DNA of 64,000 bases from an uncultured Akkermansia sp. Lineage in GTDB: Bacteria > Verrucomicrobiota > Verrucomicrobiia > Verrucomicrobiales > Akkermansiaceae. The notes beneath the pieces were generated by a model. That model did no database searches, was not told where the DNA came from, and worked only from the letters and a program-made list of their open reading frames with translations. The DNA is taken from NCBI GenBank assembly GCA_947626545.1, contig CANQSS010000001.1, positions 62,001 to 126,000 of the forward strand. Direction: 5' to 3'. A program made the position numbers and the translations under genes. Shown one piece after another: positions 34,461-44,803 of this stretch (position 1 is the stretch's first letter; each line of letters begins with the position of its first letter).

Positions 34461-34880
34461 TTAGTGCGTACGTTTGCGGCGCTTGTATTCGAGCATCGCA
34501 AGCTGCTTGGCGATCGATGCTTCGAGTCGTGTTTGATCCTCGCGAGAAAGCACGGAGCTTTCATTGCGTAATCGAGTCCGAGCTTGCTCAATGGCAGCAC
34601 TAATGGAAGTCGGATCCACTTCATCCGCCTCCAGCGCCGTGTCAGTGACGACGAGCGCGATATCATTCTCCACTTGCAAGAAACCACCGCCGATAAAAAG
34701 CGAAGCAGTTGTGCCGGACGGGGTACGGTAGGTGAGCTCCCCGTGAGAGACGGAGGTAATGAGCGCCGTGTGACCAGGCAACACCTCCAACTGCCCCTCG
34801 CTGGCGGGCACGAGGATGCTGAGCGCATCCACTTCTGCCGCGGTGCGCAAGGGGGTGATGATTTTCAGGTGCAGGGGCAT
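34461..34880 (-). CDS. atpC: F1Fo ATP synthase epsilon subunit
   Basis: A protein of 139 residues. The N-terminal beta-sandwich includes LKIITPLRTAAEVDALSILVPASEGQLEVLPGHTAL-type text, where the LPGHTALI turn is diagnostic, followed by GGGFLQVEND and the C-terminal two-helix arm (EQARTRLRNESSVLSRED). It is the last gene of the atp operon, in the central stalk of F1. Its start lies 6 bp after the atpD stop. Confidence 0.92.
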   Translation of the reverse strand: MPLHLKIITPLRTAAEVDALSILVPASEGQLEVLPGHTALITSVSHGELTYRTPSGTTASLFIGGGFLQVENDIALVVTDTALEADEVDPTSISAAIEQARTRLRNESSVLSREDQTRLEASIAKQLAMLEYKRRKRTH

Positions 34881-34886
34881 AGCTGA

Positions 34887-36335
<1,449 letters not shown>

Positions 36336-37202
36336 TTATTCCATAGCGCGAGTGGCTGTGGTAATTTCGAGCAGTTCGTTGGTAATTTGAGTTTGACGAG
36401 CCTTGTTGTAGTCCAGTGTAAGTTCGGCAATGAGATTCCTAGCGTTTTCTGTGGCTGATTTCATAGCCACCATGCGCGCCGATTGCTCAGACGCCTTCCC
36501 CTCCAGTACCAACTGAACCAGCATATTACTCACATACAGCGGCAGGATAGACGTCAGCAAGTCTTTAGGCGTAGGTTCCAACAGGAAGTTTCCTTCCCGA
36601 GAATCTTCAATATCGTCCATGGATGCTATTTCCATGAGCTCCTCAGCAGTGACCGGCAGCAACTCATGCACATTCGGTCGTTGTACCATCACATTCACGA
36701 ACTTTTGGTAAGTCACGAGCACGCGGTTGTAGGTGCCGTCCTCAAAGCCACGACGGATCACCTCAAAAATGGGCTTAAGCTCCACGTCCGTCATGTTATC
36801 GCTCACACTGAAAGTGAACCGCACATTGCGTCCCAAGCGCTGCAAGGTGGGTGAAAGTTTAGCACCAATGCACATGTAATCCGCGTCCTGCGGGGTCTTG
36901 ACAATCGTCTCGCGCAGCAAATTGGCATTCAGGGCACCGCAGAGGCCTTTATCGGTGTTGATCACAATGACAAGAGTCTTACCGTACTCCCGTTGCTGCA
37001 TGAGCGAAGTACCGGCCTGTTCAATGGAAGCAGAAAGATGCTGAAGGACATTGGCCAAGGCACTGATGTAAGCACGCCCGCGCAGGGCAAGATCCTGAGC
37101 GCGGCGCATTTTAGCGGACGCCACCATCTGCATCGCCTTAGTGATTTGCGATGTGTTTCGCACCGATTTGATGCGTCGCTTAATATCACGCAGATTAGCC
37201 AT
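36336..37202 (-). CDS. atpG: F1Fo ATP synthase gamma subunit
   Basis: A protein of 288 residues with the N-terminal helix MANLRDIKRRIKSVRNTSQITKAMQMVA, GLCGALNANLL, and the C-terminal helix MVAMKSATENARNLIAEL followed by YNKARQTQITNELLEI. It is the rotating shaft between F1 and the c ring. It lies 11 bp after atpA. Confidence 0.95.
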   Translation of the reverse strand: MANLRDIKRRIKSVRNTSQITKAMQMVASAKMRRAQDLALRGRAYISALANVLQHLSASIEQAGTSLMQQREYGKTLVIVINTDKGLCGALNANLLRETIVKTPQDADYMCIGAKLSPTLQRLGRNVRFTFSVSDNMTDVELKPIFEVIRRGFEDGTYNRVLVTYQKFVNVMVQRPNVHELLPVTAEELMEIASMDDIEDSREGNFLLEPTPKDLLTSILPLYVSNMLVQLVLEGKASEQSARMVAMKSATENARNLIAELTLDYNKARQTQITNELLEITTATRAME

Positions 37203-37213
37203 GATTGGTTATG

Positions 37214-38749
37214 TTACAAACGAGAAATGAAGCTCTTCATGAAGGTCTGCAAACGCTCGTCCAATTCCGGCGTCAGCTCACGTACACGTTCTATCTCCTC
37301 CAATAAATCCGGCGCGGCAGAGGTAACCTCCTCCTCCATGCGAGCACGCACGCTTCGGACGTCGTCCACCGCCACACCATCCAGGAAACCTTTTTGGATA
37401 GCATAGAGATTGATGACCTCAATACCTAGCGATTTGGGTTCGTATTGTCCCTGTTTGAAGAGTTCTACAATGCGGCGTCCTCGCTCCAACTTAGCTTTAG
37501 TAGCGGCATCCAAATCAGATCCGAACTGAGCGAAAGCCTGCAACTCCTCGAACTGCGCGAGGTCAAGCTTCACGGAGCCTGCGAGCTTTTTGATAATCTT
37601 CGTCTGCGCACTGGATCCCACGCGGCTCACGGAAATCCCGACATTGATGGCCGGACGAACGCCTTGGTAGAACAGGTCGGTGTCCAGGAAAATCTGTCCA
37701 TCAGTGATGGAAATGACGTTCGTGGGAATGTAGGCGGATACGTCACCGGCCTGCGTCTCAATGATCGGCAATGCAGTGAGTGAACCGCCTTTGCGACCAC
37801 CCTCAGAGTTGATGCGTGCCGCGCGTTCCAGCAAACGACTGTGCAAGTAAAACACATCCCCCGGATACGCTTCGCGTCCGGATGGGCGGCGCAGAATGAG
37901 CGACACCTGACGGTAGGCCACAGCGTGCTTGGAGAGGTCATCATATACGATGAGAGCGTCCTGCCCCTGATCCATGAAGTACTCCCCCATGGCGCAACCG
38001 GCGTAGGGCGCCAAGTATTGCATGGCTGCTGAGTCACTGGACGAAGCCACCACCACGATAGTGTATGGCAGCGCGCCACTTTCTTCCAGCTTAGCCACCA
38101 AGCGAGACACATTAGCGCGCTTCTGTCCCACGGCCACGTAAATGCTCAACAGCGGGCGGTGTCCGGGCAGTTTGCCCTCTTCCGCCAGCTTGTTCTGGTG
38201 AGCCTGGGAGATGATGGCATCAATGGCGATGGCCGTTTTCCCGGTGGAACGGTCACCAATGATAAGCTCACGCTGTCCGCGACCAATGGGAATCATGGCA
38301 TCAATGGGAAGAATACCCGTCTGCACGGGCTGATTCACACCCTGGCGCGAGATGATGCCCGAGGCTATCTTCTCCACCGGGTAATGCGCGGCGGCGGTGA
38401 TAGGACCTTTGCCGTCCAGCGGGTTGCCCAGCGTATCCACCACACGCCCCAACAGCTGCGGCCCCACCGGCACCTCCAGCAAGCGGCCGGTAGTCTTGCA
38501 GGTGTCACCCTCTTTGAGGGCAGCGCCCTTGCCGAGCAGCACCACACCCACTTCGTTTTCCTCCAGGTTCATGGCCAGACCCATGGTGCCGTCGGGAAAC
38601 TCAATCATCTCATTGAGCATAGCGTTGCTCAGTCCTTCAATGTGGGCCACGCCATCGCCGATGGATTTGATAACGCCGACATTCTCGCTGACAGCGGCTG
38701 TGGAGATACTGCGGATTTGTGCTTCGAGTTCTTGGATGATGTTGCTCAT
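37214..38749 (-). CDS. atpA: F1Fo ATP synthase alpha subunit
   Basis: A protein of 511 residues with the nucleotide site [35 protein letters not shown], the [10 protein letters not shown] motif, and a typical N-terminus ([19 protein letters not shown]). Non-catalytic nucleotide-binding partner of beta in F1. Length is standard. It follows the short atpH gene by 28 bp. Confidence 0.97.
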   Translation of the reverse strand: MSNIIQELEAQIRSISTAAVSENVGVIKSIGDGVAHIEGLSNAMLNEMIEFPDGTMGLAMNLEENEVGVVLLGKGAALKEGDTCKTTGRLLEVPVGPQLLGRVVDTLGNPLDGKGPITAAAHYPVEKIASGIISRQGVNQPVQTGILPIDAMIPIGRGQRELIIGDRSTGKTAIAIDAIISQAHQNKLAEEGKLPGHRPLLSIYVAVGQKRANVSRLVAKLEESGALPYTIVVVASSSDSAAMQYLAPYAGCAMGEYFMDQGQDALIVYDDLSKHAVAYRQVSLILRRPSGREAYPGDVFYLHSRLLERAARINSEGGRKGGSLTALPIIETQAGDVSAYIPTNVISITDGQIFLDTDLFYQGVRPAINVGISVSRVGSSAQTKIIKKLAGSVKLDLAQFEELQAFAQFGSDLDAATKAKLERGRRIVELFKQGQYEPKSLGIEVINLYAIQKGFLDGVAVDDVRSVRARMEEEVTSAAPDLLEEIERVRELTPELDERLQTFMKSFISRL

Positions 38750-38777
38750 GAGAAGATAGATGAAGAAATGGTTAAGG

Positions 38778-39173
38778 CTATTGGATGAGACGTTCCAGGC
38801 GTTTGATGCGGGAATTCAAAGAGACATCTGTCACTTGGTCGCCAACACGCACGACAATGCCTCCGAGCAGCTCCGGACACACCTGCCAATCATAGCGCAG
38901 GTCGGGGGTGCGGGCGCTCAATTTGGCACGGATAGCTGCTTGTTCCTGCCCAGTGAGGGGTACAGCACTGGTAATGGTGGCCGTGTGCTTTGCCATCTCC
39001 AAGCGAACCAAGTCAGTAAAAGCCGTGAGCAGTTCCGCGCCATTGCGCGGTTTCTTTCGTGATATTTCCCCTGCAATTCGCCGAACATGCTCCTCTTGGA
39101 GCCGACCATCCTCCGTCAGGCAGAGACGCAGCAATCGGCGCGCTTGAGCTTGCACTTCCTTGGTGATTTTCAT
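38778..39173 (-). CDS. atpH: F1Fo ATP synthase delta subunit, short form
   Basis: Only 131 residues, compared with about 175-180 in most bacteria. The C-terminal signature is clear: [20 protein letters not shown] followed by RIKRLERL. The N-terminal part is a reduced helical region ([20 protein letters not shown]). The position between atpF and atpA fixes the identity. It forms the stator link between b and alpha; the shortened N-terminal domain is where delta normally grips alpha. No in-frame upstream ATG would restore the length. Confidence 0.85.
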   Translation of the reverse strand: MKITKEVQAQARRLLRLCLTEDGRLQEEHVRRIAGEISRKKPRNGAELLTAFTDLVRLEMAKHTATITSAVPLTGQEQAAIRAKLSARTPDLRYDWQVCPELLGGIVVRVGDQVTDVSLNSRIKRLERLIQ

Positions 39174-39195
39174 GAACAGCGACAGGTTTGATTCG

Positions 39196-39720
39196 TTAGG
39201 GTAGCTGGTTGATAGCCTCGGCGTTAATGATTCGGTGATCCTCCTCGGTGAGCACCTTTCCCGTTACTTTTTGGGTGGCTTGTGCGAGCAGGCGGGCAAA
39301 CTCTTCCCGCAGCGCCTCCTCTTGGCGGCGGGTATCAATTTCCGCCTGTTGGTGCGCATTTTGCAGAATGGTTTGCGCATCGGTCTCAGCCTTGGCGGCA
39401 CGCTCGGCGCGCAGTTTTTCGGAGAGCTGGCGAGCGTGATCCAATTCCGCTTTGGCCTGGTCGCGCGCCTCATTTACGATGCCAATGCTACGTTCCTGCA
39501 CCTCTGCAAGCTCCTTTTCACTTCGGGCGTGCATAGCTTCACCTTCTTCAATGCGCCGACGGCGTTCCTCAAGCTGTTGCATGACCGGCTTAATACCGAA
39601 AAACACCACCACTGCGGCTAGGATGGCAAAGGCAATGAAGTGTGCAATGAAAGCCTCGGTATGTAATCCGAACTGATCCACCATTTCGCTAAACGACGTC
39701 GCGATGATGAGCGTTTTCAT
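39196..39720 (-). CDS. atpF: F1Fo ATP synthase b subunit
   Basis: A protein of 174 residues: one transmembrane segment at about 24-45 (AFIAHFIAFAILAAVVVFFG) followed by a long charged coiled coil (QQLEERRRRIEEGEAMHARS and on to residue 150). It is the peripheral stalk of the synthase. It lies between atpE and atpH; 116 bp including a strong hairpin separate it from atpE. Confidence 0.93.
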   Translation of the reverse strand: MKTLIIATSFSEMVDQFGLHTEAFIAHFIAFAILAAVVVFFGIKPVMQQLEERRRRIEEGEAMHARSEKELAEVQERSIGIVNEARDQAKAELDHARQLSEKLRAERAAKAETDAQTILQNAHQQAEIDTRRQEEALREEFARLLAQATQKVTGKVLTEEDHRIINAEAINQLP

Positions 39721-39771
39721 GGGAGGAAAAAAGTGTGTCCTTGTTGGCGTGAGGAGGAAGTGGACAGACAG

Positions 39772-39817
39772 GGCGGCGGGGAACCAATGCCCTTTGCGCC
39801 TCAGCGCCCCGCCGGCC
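39772..39817 (-). promoter_or_regulatory. Intercistronic hairpin after atpE
   Basis: GGCGGCGGGG (39772-39781) can pair with CCCCGCCGGCC (39807-39817), giving about nine GC pairs with one bulge around a 25-nt loop. There is no T-run after it on the minus strand, so it is unlikely to be a full terminator. A stable stem just downstream of atpE would fit protection of the c-subunit message, which must be translated in excess; that purpose is an inference. Confidence 0.5.
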
Positions 39818-39836
39818 TACCTTGCGCTGCTCTCGG

Positions 39837-40040
39837 CTAGCCCATGAAGATGGCCACAAAGGCCACGCCTTCTACCAATGCGGCCAAAAGGATGGAGATG
39901 GTCAGCACCTTGCCGAAGGAGGCAGGGTTGCGCCCCGTAGACTCCGCAGCCTTCATGCCGATGAGACCAATGCCCAGGCCTGCGCCGATGACGACGAGCC
40001 CAGCCTTAGCGATAGCAGCTTCTGCGATGATGGGTAACAT
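39837..40040 (-). CDS. atpE: F1Fo ATP synthase c subunit
   Basis: A two-helix proteolipid of 67 residues: AGLVVIGAGLGIGLIGM as helix 1, the polar loop STGRNPA, and helix 2 with the ion-binding Glu at E57 in LLAALVEGVAFVAIF. The residue after Glu is Gly, and the Gln and Ser/Thr ligands typical of sodium-binding c rings are not seen, so a proton ring is more likely. It lies 79 bp after atpB. Confidence 0.95.
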   Translation of the reverse strand: MLPIIAEAAIAKAGLVVIGAGLGIGLIGMKAAESTGRNPASFGKVLTISILLAALVEGVAFVAIFMG

Positions 40041-40119
40041 AGTTGTTGTGTGTTGGTGTTGTTATTGTTTCCCTGCCCCCTCACGTTTTACTTCATGATC
40101 CGGAGCAGAAGAAGGGGGA

Positions 40120-40983
40120 TCAAGTTTCGGCGGACGCTTCTTCCTCCTCATCTCCGCCCACCTGCGTCTTCAGGAAGATGGCAGTGAGCATCAGGAAGAC
40201 CAAAGCCTGCACGAAACCGACGATGAGTTCGAGTGCCATAAAGGGCAGCATGGCGGCAAAATTGATGCCTCCCATTTGCTCCAAAATAGCCTCGCCTGCG
40301 AAGATGTTGCCGAAAAGTCGGGCTGCCAATGCCACCGGTCGGATGCATATCGAAAGCACCTCAATGAGCCCCACAAAAAAAAAGATAGGCAGCAATGCGT
40401 ACTTCAAGAAACCCGTGAGCCCTCCCTTCGGTCCAAAAGTATGGGCGATGAAATGGGTGAGTCCTTGCTCGCGCAGCACCCAGATGAACCACAGGATAGC
40501 GTAAAAGAAGCCTAGAAAAACGGTTACATTCAGGTCCGCATTTGCCCCGCGCAGCAATGGTTGCCCTCTGTAGGTGATTTCTCCGACCCCGGGCAACAAG
40601 CCCATGTAATTGCTCACAAGAATAAGCAAGAACACCGTCGCAAAGTACCAAAAGTACTTCCTTGCAAGTTTTTTCCCGGTCAATCCCTCTACAAAGTCGT
40701 AGAGCATCTCGAAAACCCACTCCACGAAATTCTGCAAGCCGTGCGGTATCCGCTCCATTCTGCGCGTGGCCATTTTCAAGACGAGAGTGATAACTAACAC
40801 GGCCACAGCAAACATGATAAGCGAATTGCTGACCGGCAACGTGTGCCCCTCCCAAAAGGGTATTGGTATTTCCCAAAGAACTGGTGCACTCGTGCTCAAC
40901 CCTTCATGCGCGTCTTCTGCCCCACAGGCTATACTGCCCGCTGTCATGGCCGTCAAACACACTTTTTGCACGAGTTGCCGCAT
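40120..40983 (-). CDS. atpB: F1Fo ATP synthase a subunit
   Basis: A protein of 287 residues, first gene of the operon. Several transmembrane helices are visible, with the essential Arg in VALAARLFGNIFAGEAIL and a C-terminal ELIVGFVQALVFLMLTAIFL. The N-terminus MRQLVQKVCLTAMTAGSIACGAEDAHE looks like a signal peptide. It forms the proton half-channels against the c ring. No atpI is found upstream; the divergent neighbour is kdsB behind 840 bp of repeats. Confidence 0.94.
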   Translation of the reverse strand: MRQLVQKVCLTAMTAGSIACGAEDAHEGLSTSAPVLWEIPIPFWEGHTLPVSNSLIMFAVAVLVITLVLKMATRRMERIPHGLQNFVEWVFEMLYDFVEGLTGKKLARKYFWYFATVFLLILVSNYMGLLPGVGEITYRGQPLLRGANADLNVTVFLGFFYAILWFIWVLREQGLTHFIAHTFGPKGGLTGFLKYALLPIFFFVGLIEVLSICIRPVALAARLFGNIFAGEAILEQMGGINFAAMLPFMALELIVGFVQALVFLMLTAIFLKTQVGGDEEEEASAET

Positions 40984-40995
40984 AGTACACTCCGT

Positions 40996-41024
40996 AAGGT
41001 ATCACTCACTCCGCGCCGTGTCAA
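40996..41024 (-). promoter_or_regulatory. atpB: Promoter of the atp operon
   Basis: On the minus strand TTGACA (41024-41019), 17 bp, TACCTT (41001-40996), with 12 bp to the ATG at 40983. The leader would be about 5 nt, so no Shine-Dalgarno is available to the first gene. Confidence 0.55.
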
Positions 41025-41046
41025 GCAGCTTTTTTGGTCATAATCG

Positions 41047-41745
41047 TCACACTCCGAGCCCTCGGGGGGGCTTTCACGGCCTTGGTCAATCATCAATGGT
41101 TTGAGCTTCTTGCTGACTTTACCTTCTTCATTTATGGGAAACGCATGAGGAATGGGTTGAATGATCCCTGAGAAGATTTTATTGGGACGCGTGTGTGCTT
41201 GCCCACATCCGTCCCAAGAAAAGCACCCCCTATAGGCAGTTAACGGCATATCGTGAAGCATAAGTTGTTGGTTATTTACGATTTACGATGTACGATTTAC
41301 GATTTGAATGCTAGCACGCTGCGCGCGTTCCTGCGAAACAAAAGCAAAGCAGAATTTTCGAAGACGATGGTGCGTTGATAGAAGGAAAGTCTCCTGTGTG
41401 AGACTATGTCGGGTTGACTCAGCGCCGCCCCATCGACGGTTGCTTCGGAGTTGCCTCACGACTATTGCTTCGGAGTCGCCTCACGACTCCTCACCCCTAC
41501 GGGGCAAAAGCTATCGCTTTTGGCTAATCGACCTCACGGCCGTCGGTCGCTTTCGCCCTTCGGGCAAAAGCTGTGCTTTTGTCCAATCCCACTCCGAACC
41601 CTCGGGGGCTTTCACGGCTTTGCTCAATCATCAATGGTTTAAGCTTCATGCTGGCTTACCTTCTTCATCCATGGGAAACGCATGAGTAATGGGTTGAATG
41701 AGCCTGGAGAAGATTTTATCGGGACGCGTGTGTGCTTGCCGTGTC
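41047..41745. repeat. Repeat-filled gap with a 155-bp direct duplication (block 9)
   Basis: 41047-41203 and 41587-41740 are direct copies: CACTCCGA(G/A)CCCTCGGGGG, TCAATCATCAATGGTTT, ATGGGAAACGCATGAG, GGGACGCGTGTGTGCTTGCC. The first copy ends in a hairpin, TTGGGACGCGTGTGTG against CCCACATCCGTCCCAA (41183-41219). Next come the type-2 element (41207-41365, like block 5) with TTTACGATTTACGATGTACG at 41275, and a 25-bp tandem pair TGCTTCGGAGT(T/C)GCCTCACGACT (41441, 41466). No gene is credible here. Confidence 0.78.
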
Positions 41746-41761
41746 GGCGGCAACATTGCAC

Positions 41762-41789
41762 TTGACGCAAAGGGGAAATTGGATAGAAT
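41762..41789 (+). promoter_or_regulatory. kdsB: Promoter of kdsB-uppS
   Basis: TTGACG (41762-41767), 16 bp, TAGAAT (41784-41789), giving a leader of about 26 nt before the ATG at 41822. The repeat block ends 17 bp before the -35. Confidence 0.6.
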
Positions 41790-41821
41790 GGGGAAAGCGG
41801 TCAGTTTGCCGCACATGAACT

Positions 41822-42646
41822 ATGGCAGCAAAGATCCTCCTTGTTATACCAGCGCGTTACGCTTCCACGCGCTTGCCCGGAAAACCACTCGTAAAAATAG
41901 CCGGGGTGGAAATGATTCGTCGTGTGGCTGATATAGCCGCCTGCATCTGCCGCCACAATGCGGAGTGCGACTATGTGGTGGCCACGGATGATGGACGCAT
42001 TGCGAGCTTCTGCGACGGCGTGGGTGTGCCCGTGCAAATGACATCCGACACCTGCCGCAGCGGCACAGAGCGCTGCTGGGATGTTGTGCAGCACCGCGCA
42101 GAACGCCCTGCCTTTGTCGTAAATCTGCAAGGAGACAATCCGCTCTGCCCACCGTGGGTCATCCAACAGCTCATTGATGCCTGTCGTTCTGCGCAAGGAG
42201 ATGTTTTTACACCTTGCATCCGCTTGAGCTGGGAGGAGTATGACCGTTTGGTGGAGTCCAAGAAAACAACGCCCTACAGCGGCACCACAGTGCTGGTGAG
42301 CCATACCGGGTACGCGCTCGCCTTTTCCAAAAATATCATCCCCGCTGTGCGTAAACCCGATAAAGCGCGTGAGCAGATGCCTTTCAGCCCGGTGCGCCGC
42401 CACGTGGGGCTGTACGCTTACACCATCGATGCTCTGCAGGCCTACTTCCAGCTTCCCGAATCTCCCTACGAAGTTGGTTGTGTGGAAGGACTGGAACAGA
42501 TGCGCTTCCTCTACAATGGCCTGCGTATTAAAATTGTGGAAACTGATTACCGCGGCCGCAAAACAACGGCAGGCGTCGATTCCTTGGAGGATGTGCAGCG
42601 CGTGGAGGCCATCCTGCGCGAATACGGTGAGTTCGATTTGAGCTGA
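41822..42646 (+). CDS. kdsB: 3-deoxy-manno-octulosonate cytidylyltransferase
   Basis: A protein of 274 residues with the nucleotidyltransferase start VIPARYASTRLPGKPL, VVATDDGRI, SGTERCWDV, NLQGDNPL (the usual NVQGDEPL) and a C-terminal GVDSLEDVQRVEAIL. It activates Kdo as CMP-Kdo for LPS inner core synthesis. The QGDEP motif reads QGDNP, and the protein is about 20 residues longer than E. coli KdsB, so a related CMP-sugar synthase is possible. It is transcribed with uppS (2-bp gap). Confidence 0.85.
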   Translation: MAAKILLVIPARYASTRLPGKPLVKIAGVEMIRRVADIAACICRHNAECDYVVATDDGRIASFCDGVGVPVQMTSDTCRSGTERCWDVVQHRAERPAFVVNLQGDNPLCPPWVIQQLIDACRSAQGDVFTPCIRLSWEEYDRLVESKKTTPYSGTTVLVSHTGYALAFSKNIIPAVRKPDKAREQMPFSPVRRHVGLYAYTIDALQAYFQLPESPYEVGCVEGLEQMRFLYNGLRIKIVETDYRGRKTTAGVDSLEDVQRVEAILREYGEFDLS

Positions 42647-42648
42647 CC

Positions 42649-43362
42649 ATGCTTTACTCAAACGATAACGTTCCCCGGCATATCGCCATCATCATGGATG
42701 GTAATGGGCGCTGGGCCCGACAGCATGGTCTGCCCCGCGCCAAGGGACATGAAAAGGGCGGCGAGACCGTGCAACGGGTCGTGCAAATGTGCCTAGATCG
42801 TGGTGTGCCGTGGCTTACCCTCTACGCCTTTTCCACAGAGAATTGGGGACGCCCCGCTGCTGAGGTAAAAGGACTCATGGAGATGCTGTACCTGTTTCTG
42901 AAAAAGAACCAAAGTATGCTTGTGGAGAAAAATGTGCGGCTGCGTGCCATCGGGGAGCTGGAGATGCTGCCCGAGAAGTGCCGCCGTGTACTGAGGGAGT
43001 GCATACAAAGTTCAGCCTCGCACTCGGCGCTCACCCTTACTCTTGCTCTTTCTTACGGCTCGCGTCAAGAAATTACTGCAGCAGCGCGTCGGTTGGCCGA
43101 GCAAGTGCAACGCGGCGAACTGCAGCCGGACGATATCTCTCCCGAGCTTCTGGCTGCCCAGCTCTACACCGCCGGTATGCCCGACCCCGACCTTCTCATC
43201 CGCACTTCCGGGGAGATGCGCCTTTCCAACTATCTGCTCTGGCAAGTAAGCTACGCAGAATTGTGGCTCACCCCCGTGCTGTGGCCAGACTTCTCAGAGG
43301 CTGACTTCGATAAAGCCCTGTGTGAATATGCAACACGCCACCGCCGCTACGGGAAGCACTAA
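42649..43362 (+). CDS. uppS: Undecaprenyl diphosphate synthase
   Basis: A protein of 237 residues with the cis-prenyltransferase motifs: HIAIIMDGNGRWARQHGLPR (catalytic Asp and the phosphate loop), YAFSTENWGRP, and the C-terminal DPDLLIRTSGEMRLSNYLLWQ with SYAELW. It makes the C55 lipid carrier for peptidoglycan and O-antigen. It converges with the next gene, the two stop codons overlapping by 4 bp. Confidence 0.96.
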   Translation: MLYSNDNVPRHIAIIMDGNGRWARQHGLPRAKGHEKGGETVQRVVQMCLDRGVPWLTLYAFSTENWGRPAAEVKGLMEMLYLFLKKNQSMLVEKNVRLRAIGELEMLPEKCRRVLRECIQSSASHSALTLTLALSYGSRQEITAAARRLAEQVQRGELQPDDISPELLAAQLYTAGMPDPDLLIRTSGEMRLSNYLLWQVSYAELWLTPVLWPDFSEADFDKALCEYATRHRRYGKH

Positions 43363-43748
43363 TTGCGCGGTGAAGGTTGAGTCTGTCGCAAAGGCCGAGA
43401 TGCCGGATCGGGACGGCGGATGACAGTTTCACCATCCTTGGCTTGGTTGGCACGATCACGCGCGATTTGCTCAAAATATTCCGGATCCATCATCCAAATG
43501 AAGCGGTCGCGCGCCTCCTCTTCCTCCTCCTGGGCCTTATTGAGACGCTGGATCACCGATTCACGCTGCTGCTGCAGGCTCTGCAACTCCAGCGAAGCAG
43601 GCAGCACTAACGTAAACCCTAAAAAGGCCGCAAAGGCCAAGAATATCAACCCACAAATGCTCAGCATGCGCCAAACAGCCAGAAGTCGTTCCTCGCGGCG
43701 ACGATCCTGCTCTGCGCGTCTGCGAATTCTGGTGAATAGAATCGACAT
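43359..43748 (-). CDS. FtsB/DivIC-like septum formation initiator protein
   Basis: About 129 residues from the ATG at 43748. A basic N-terminus (FTRIRRRAEQDRRREERL) precedes one transmembrane helix (about 28-50, ICGLIFLAFAAFLGFTLVL), a coiled coil rich in Gln/Glu (LQSLQQQRESVIQRLNKAQE) and an EYFEQIARDRANQAKDGETV segment. This last part resembles the conserved end of the FtsB/DivIC family (YxExxARxxLxxxxPGE). It would pair with the FtsL-like protein of the dcw operon. The Pro/Arg-rich tail is extra. Confidence 0.72.
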   Translation of the reverse strand: MSILFTRIRRRAEQDRRREERLLAVWRMLSICGLIFLAFAAFLGFTLVLPASLELQSLQQQRESVIQRLNKAQEEEEEARDRFIWMMDPEYFEQIARDRANQAKDGETVIRRPDPASRPLRQTQPSPRN

Positions 43749-43758
43749 CTTTCTCCCA

Positions 43759-44430
43759 TCACCGCTCAGCAAAGGGTACAAAACGTCCGCGTCGCGCCAA
43801 CAACAACGTGTGCATGCGCGACTGCTTTCCTCTGTCATTCACCGGCAGGGCAGATACGGATATCTCGAATCCGGCGCGTTTGAGTGTGCTGCATAGCTTG
43901 TTGTCTGGCCGCGTCAACAAGATGGACAGAAGGCTTCCCCCCTTCAGCGCTTGAAAGTATGCCTGTGCATCTGACAAGCTCAGCTCGCAGCGTGCATGCG
44001 TGTGGCACATGATGATGGCGTGCAACGAACCTACACGCTTGCGGCATAAATCTGCCGCCTTTCCAACCTCCACGTTCACCCTCTCGTCTTCCAACACTTC
44101 TTTACACGAGCTAAATTCACGGTTCCAGCGCACCACTTGCTCCACCGGCTCAGCAATAATGAAGCGTGCCTTGGCCCTCGGCAGCGCCGCTATGGCAGCG
44201 GTCGCACTTGTTCCAAGCCCAAGTCCAACTATCATGATAAGCGGCTTGTTAGCTCGGGACACAGGAGAAACCGCCAGCAGCGCCATATTTGCCTCGCTCG
44301 CACTCGCCCGCGAAGACGCCACTGGCGCACCGTCTTTCATCAGACTCAGTTCACCATCACGCTCCCACAGCTCCCACTCGTGCCCCTCGGCATCCGCAGT
44401 CGGTCCTCCACGTTTGATTAACGGTTTCAT
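43759..44430 (-). CDS. Spermidine-synthase-like Rossmann-fold protein
   Basis: About 223 residues from the ATG at 44430. The core is IMIVGLGLGTSATAAIAAL followed by RFIIAEPVEQVVRWNREF (ligand acidic residue Glu), VNVEVGKAADL, and HAIIMCHTHARCELSLSDAQ. This is the SAM/decarboxy-SAM fold of SpeE-like proteins, in which the last motif usually reads DxxxP. Here the Asp of the aminopropyltransfer site appears absent (MCHTH), so it may be an orphan methyltransferase-like protein and not a true polyamine synthase. It is 10 bp upstream of the FtsB-like gene. Confidence 0.6.
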   Translation of the reverse strand: MKPLIKRGGPTADAEGHEWELWERDGELSLMKDGAPVASSRASASEANMALLAVSPVSRANKPLIMIVGLGLGTSATAAIAALPRAKARFIIAEPVEQVVRWNREFSSCKEVLEDERVNVEVGKAADLCRKRVGSLHAIIMCHTHARCELSLSDAQAYFQALKGGSLLSILLTRPDNKLCSTLKRAGFEISVSALPVNDRGKQSRMHTLLLARRGRFVPFAER

Positions 44431-44479
44431 CCCGTCCGCAATATAGCAGATTCTACCGCTTGTTAGCAAGCCAATTTGC

Positions 44480-44728
44480 AGGGCAAACGCATTAGAAAAT
44501 GCGTCTGCCATTTACGATTTTCGATTTACGAATTATAATTTATTGATAACGTACGCGTTGCGCACGTGTATTCCGGATGGAAGATGTACTCAAAAATGAG
44601 AGAGGGACAACTTCATTCGCATCACGTAGTGTGCTGTCATTGCGGTTTTCGTGTTCGTAAATAGACTCATGATCAATCGTTTAGAAAGTTTTTCTCTCCC
44701 TTTCTACTTCATCCAAATGCGTTTGCCG
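44480..44728. mobile_element. MITE-like element, complete copy B
   Basis: A 249-bp element homologous to copy A: left end AGGGCAAACGCATTAGAAAA with the internal hairpin partner ATGCGTCTGCC, TTTACGATTTTCGATTTACGA heptamers, TTTATTGATAACGTACGCGT (compare TTTATTAATAATGTGCGCGT in copy A), a divergent middle, and right end AAATGCGTTTGCCGT. It is non-coding and lies between the divergent spermidine-synthase-like and secDF genes, ending 19 bp before the secDF -35. Confidence 0.72.
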
Positions 44729-44747
44729 TATGAACTTGTGATTATGC

Positions 44748-44776
44748 TTGACGTATGTAGCCAAAACTGGCAGAAT
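44748..44776 (+). promoter_or_regulatory. secD: Promoter of secDF
   Basis: TTGACG (44748-44753), 17 bp, CAGAAT (44771-44776). The transcript would start near 44783, which rules out the upstream in-frame ATGs and supports the start at 44804. Confidence 0.6.
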
Positions 44777-44803
44777 GTCGCGCGACCGTCATTCTGCGCT
44801 GAT

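Noticed and set aside
33351-34571. Long open frame on the plus strand opposite fhs and running through a repeat block
   Set aside because: It has no promoter or family similarity, and its end encodes repeated YDVRCTMYD-type text from the heptamers. The minus-strand fhs is certain.
39837-40040. Sodium-dependent ATP synthase
   Set aside because: The c subunit has VEG at the ion site and lacks the Gln and Ser/Thr ligands of sodium c rings.
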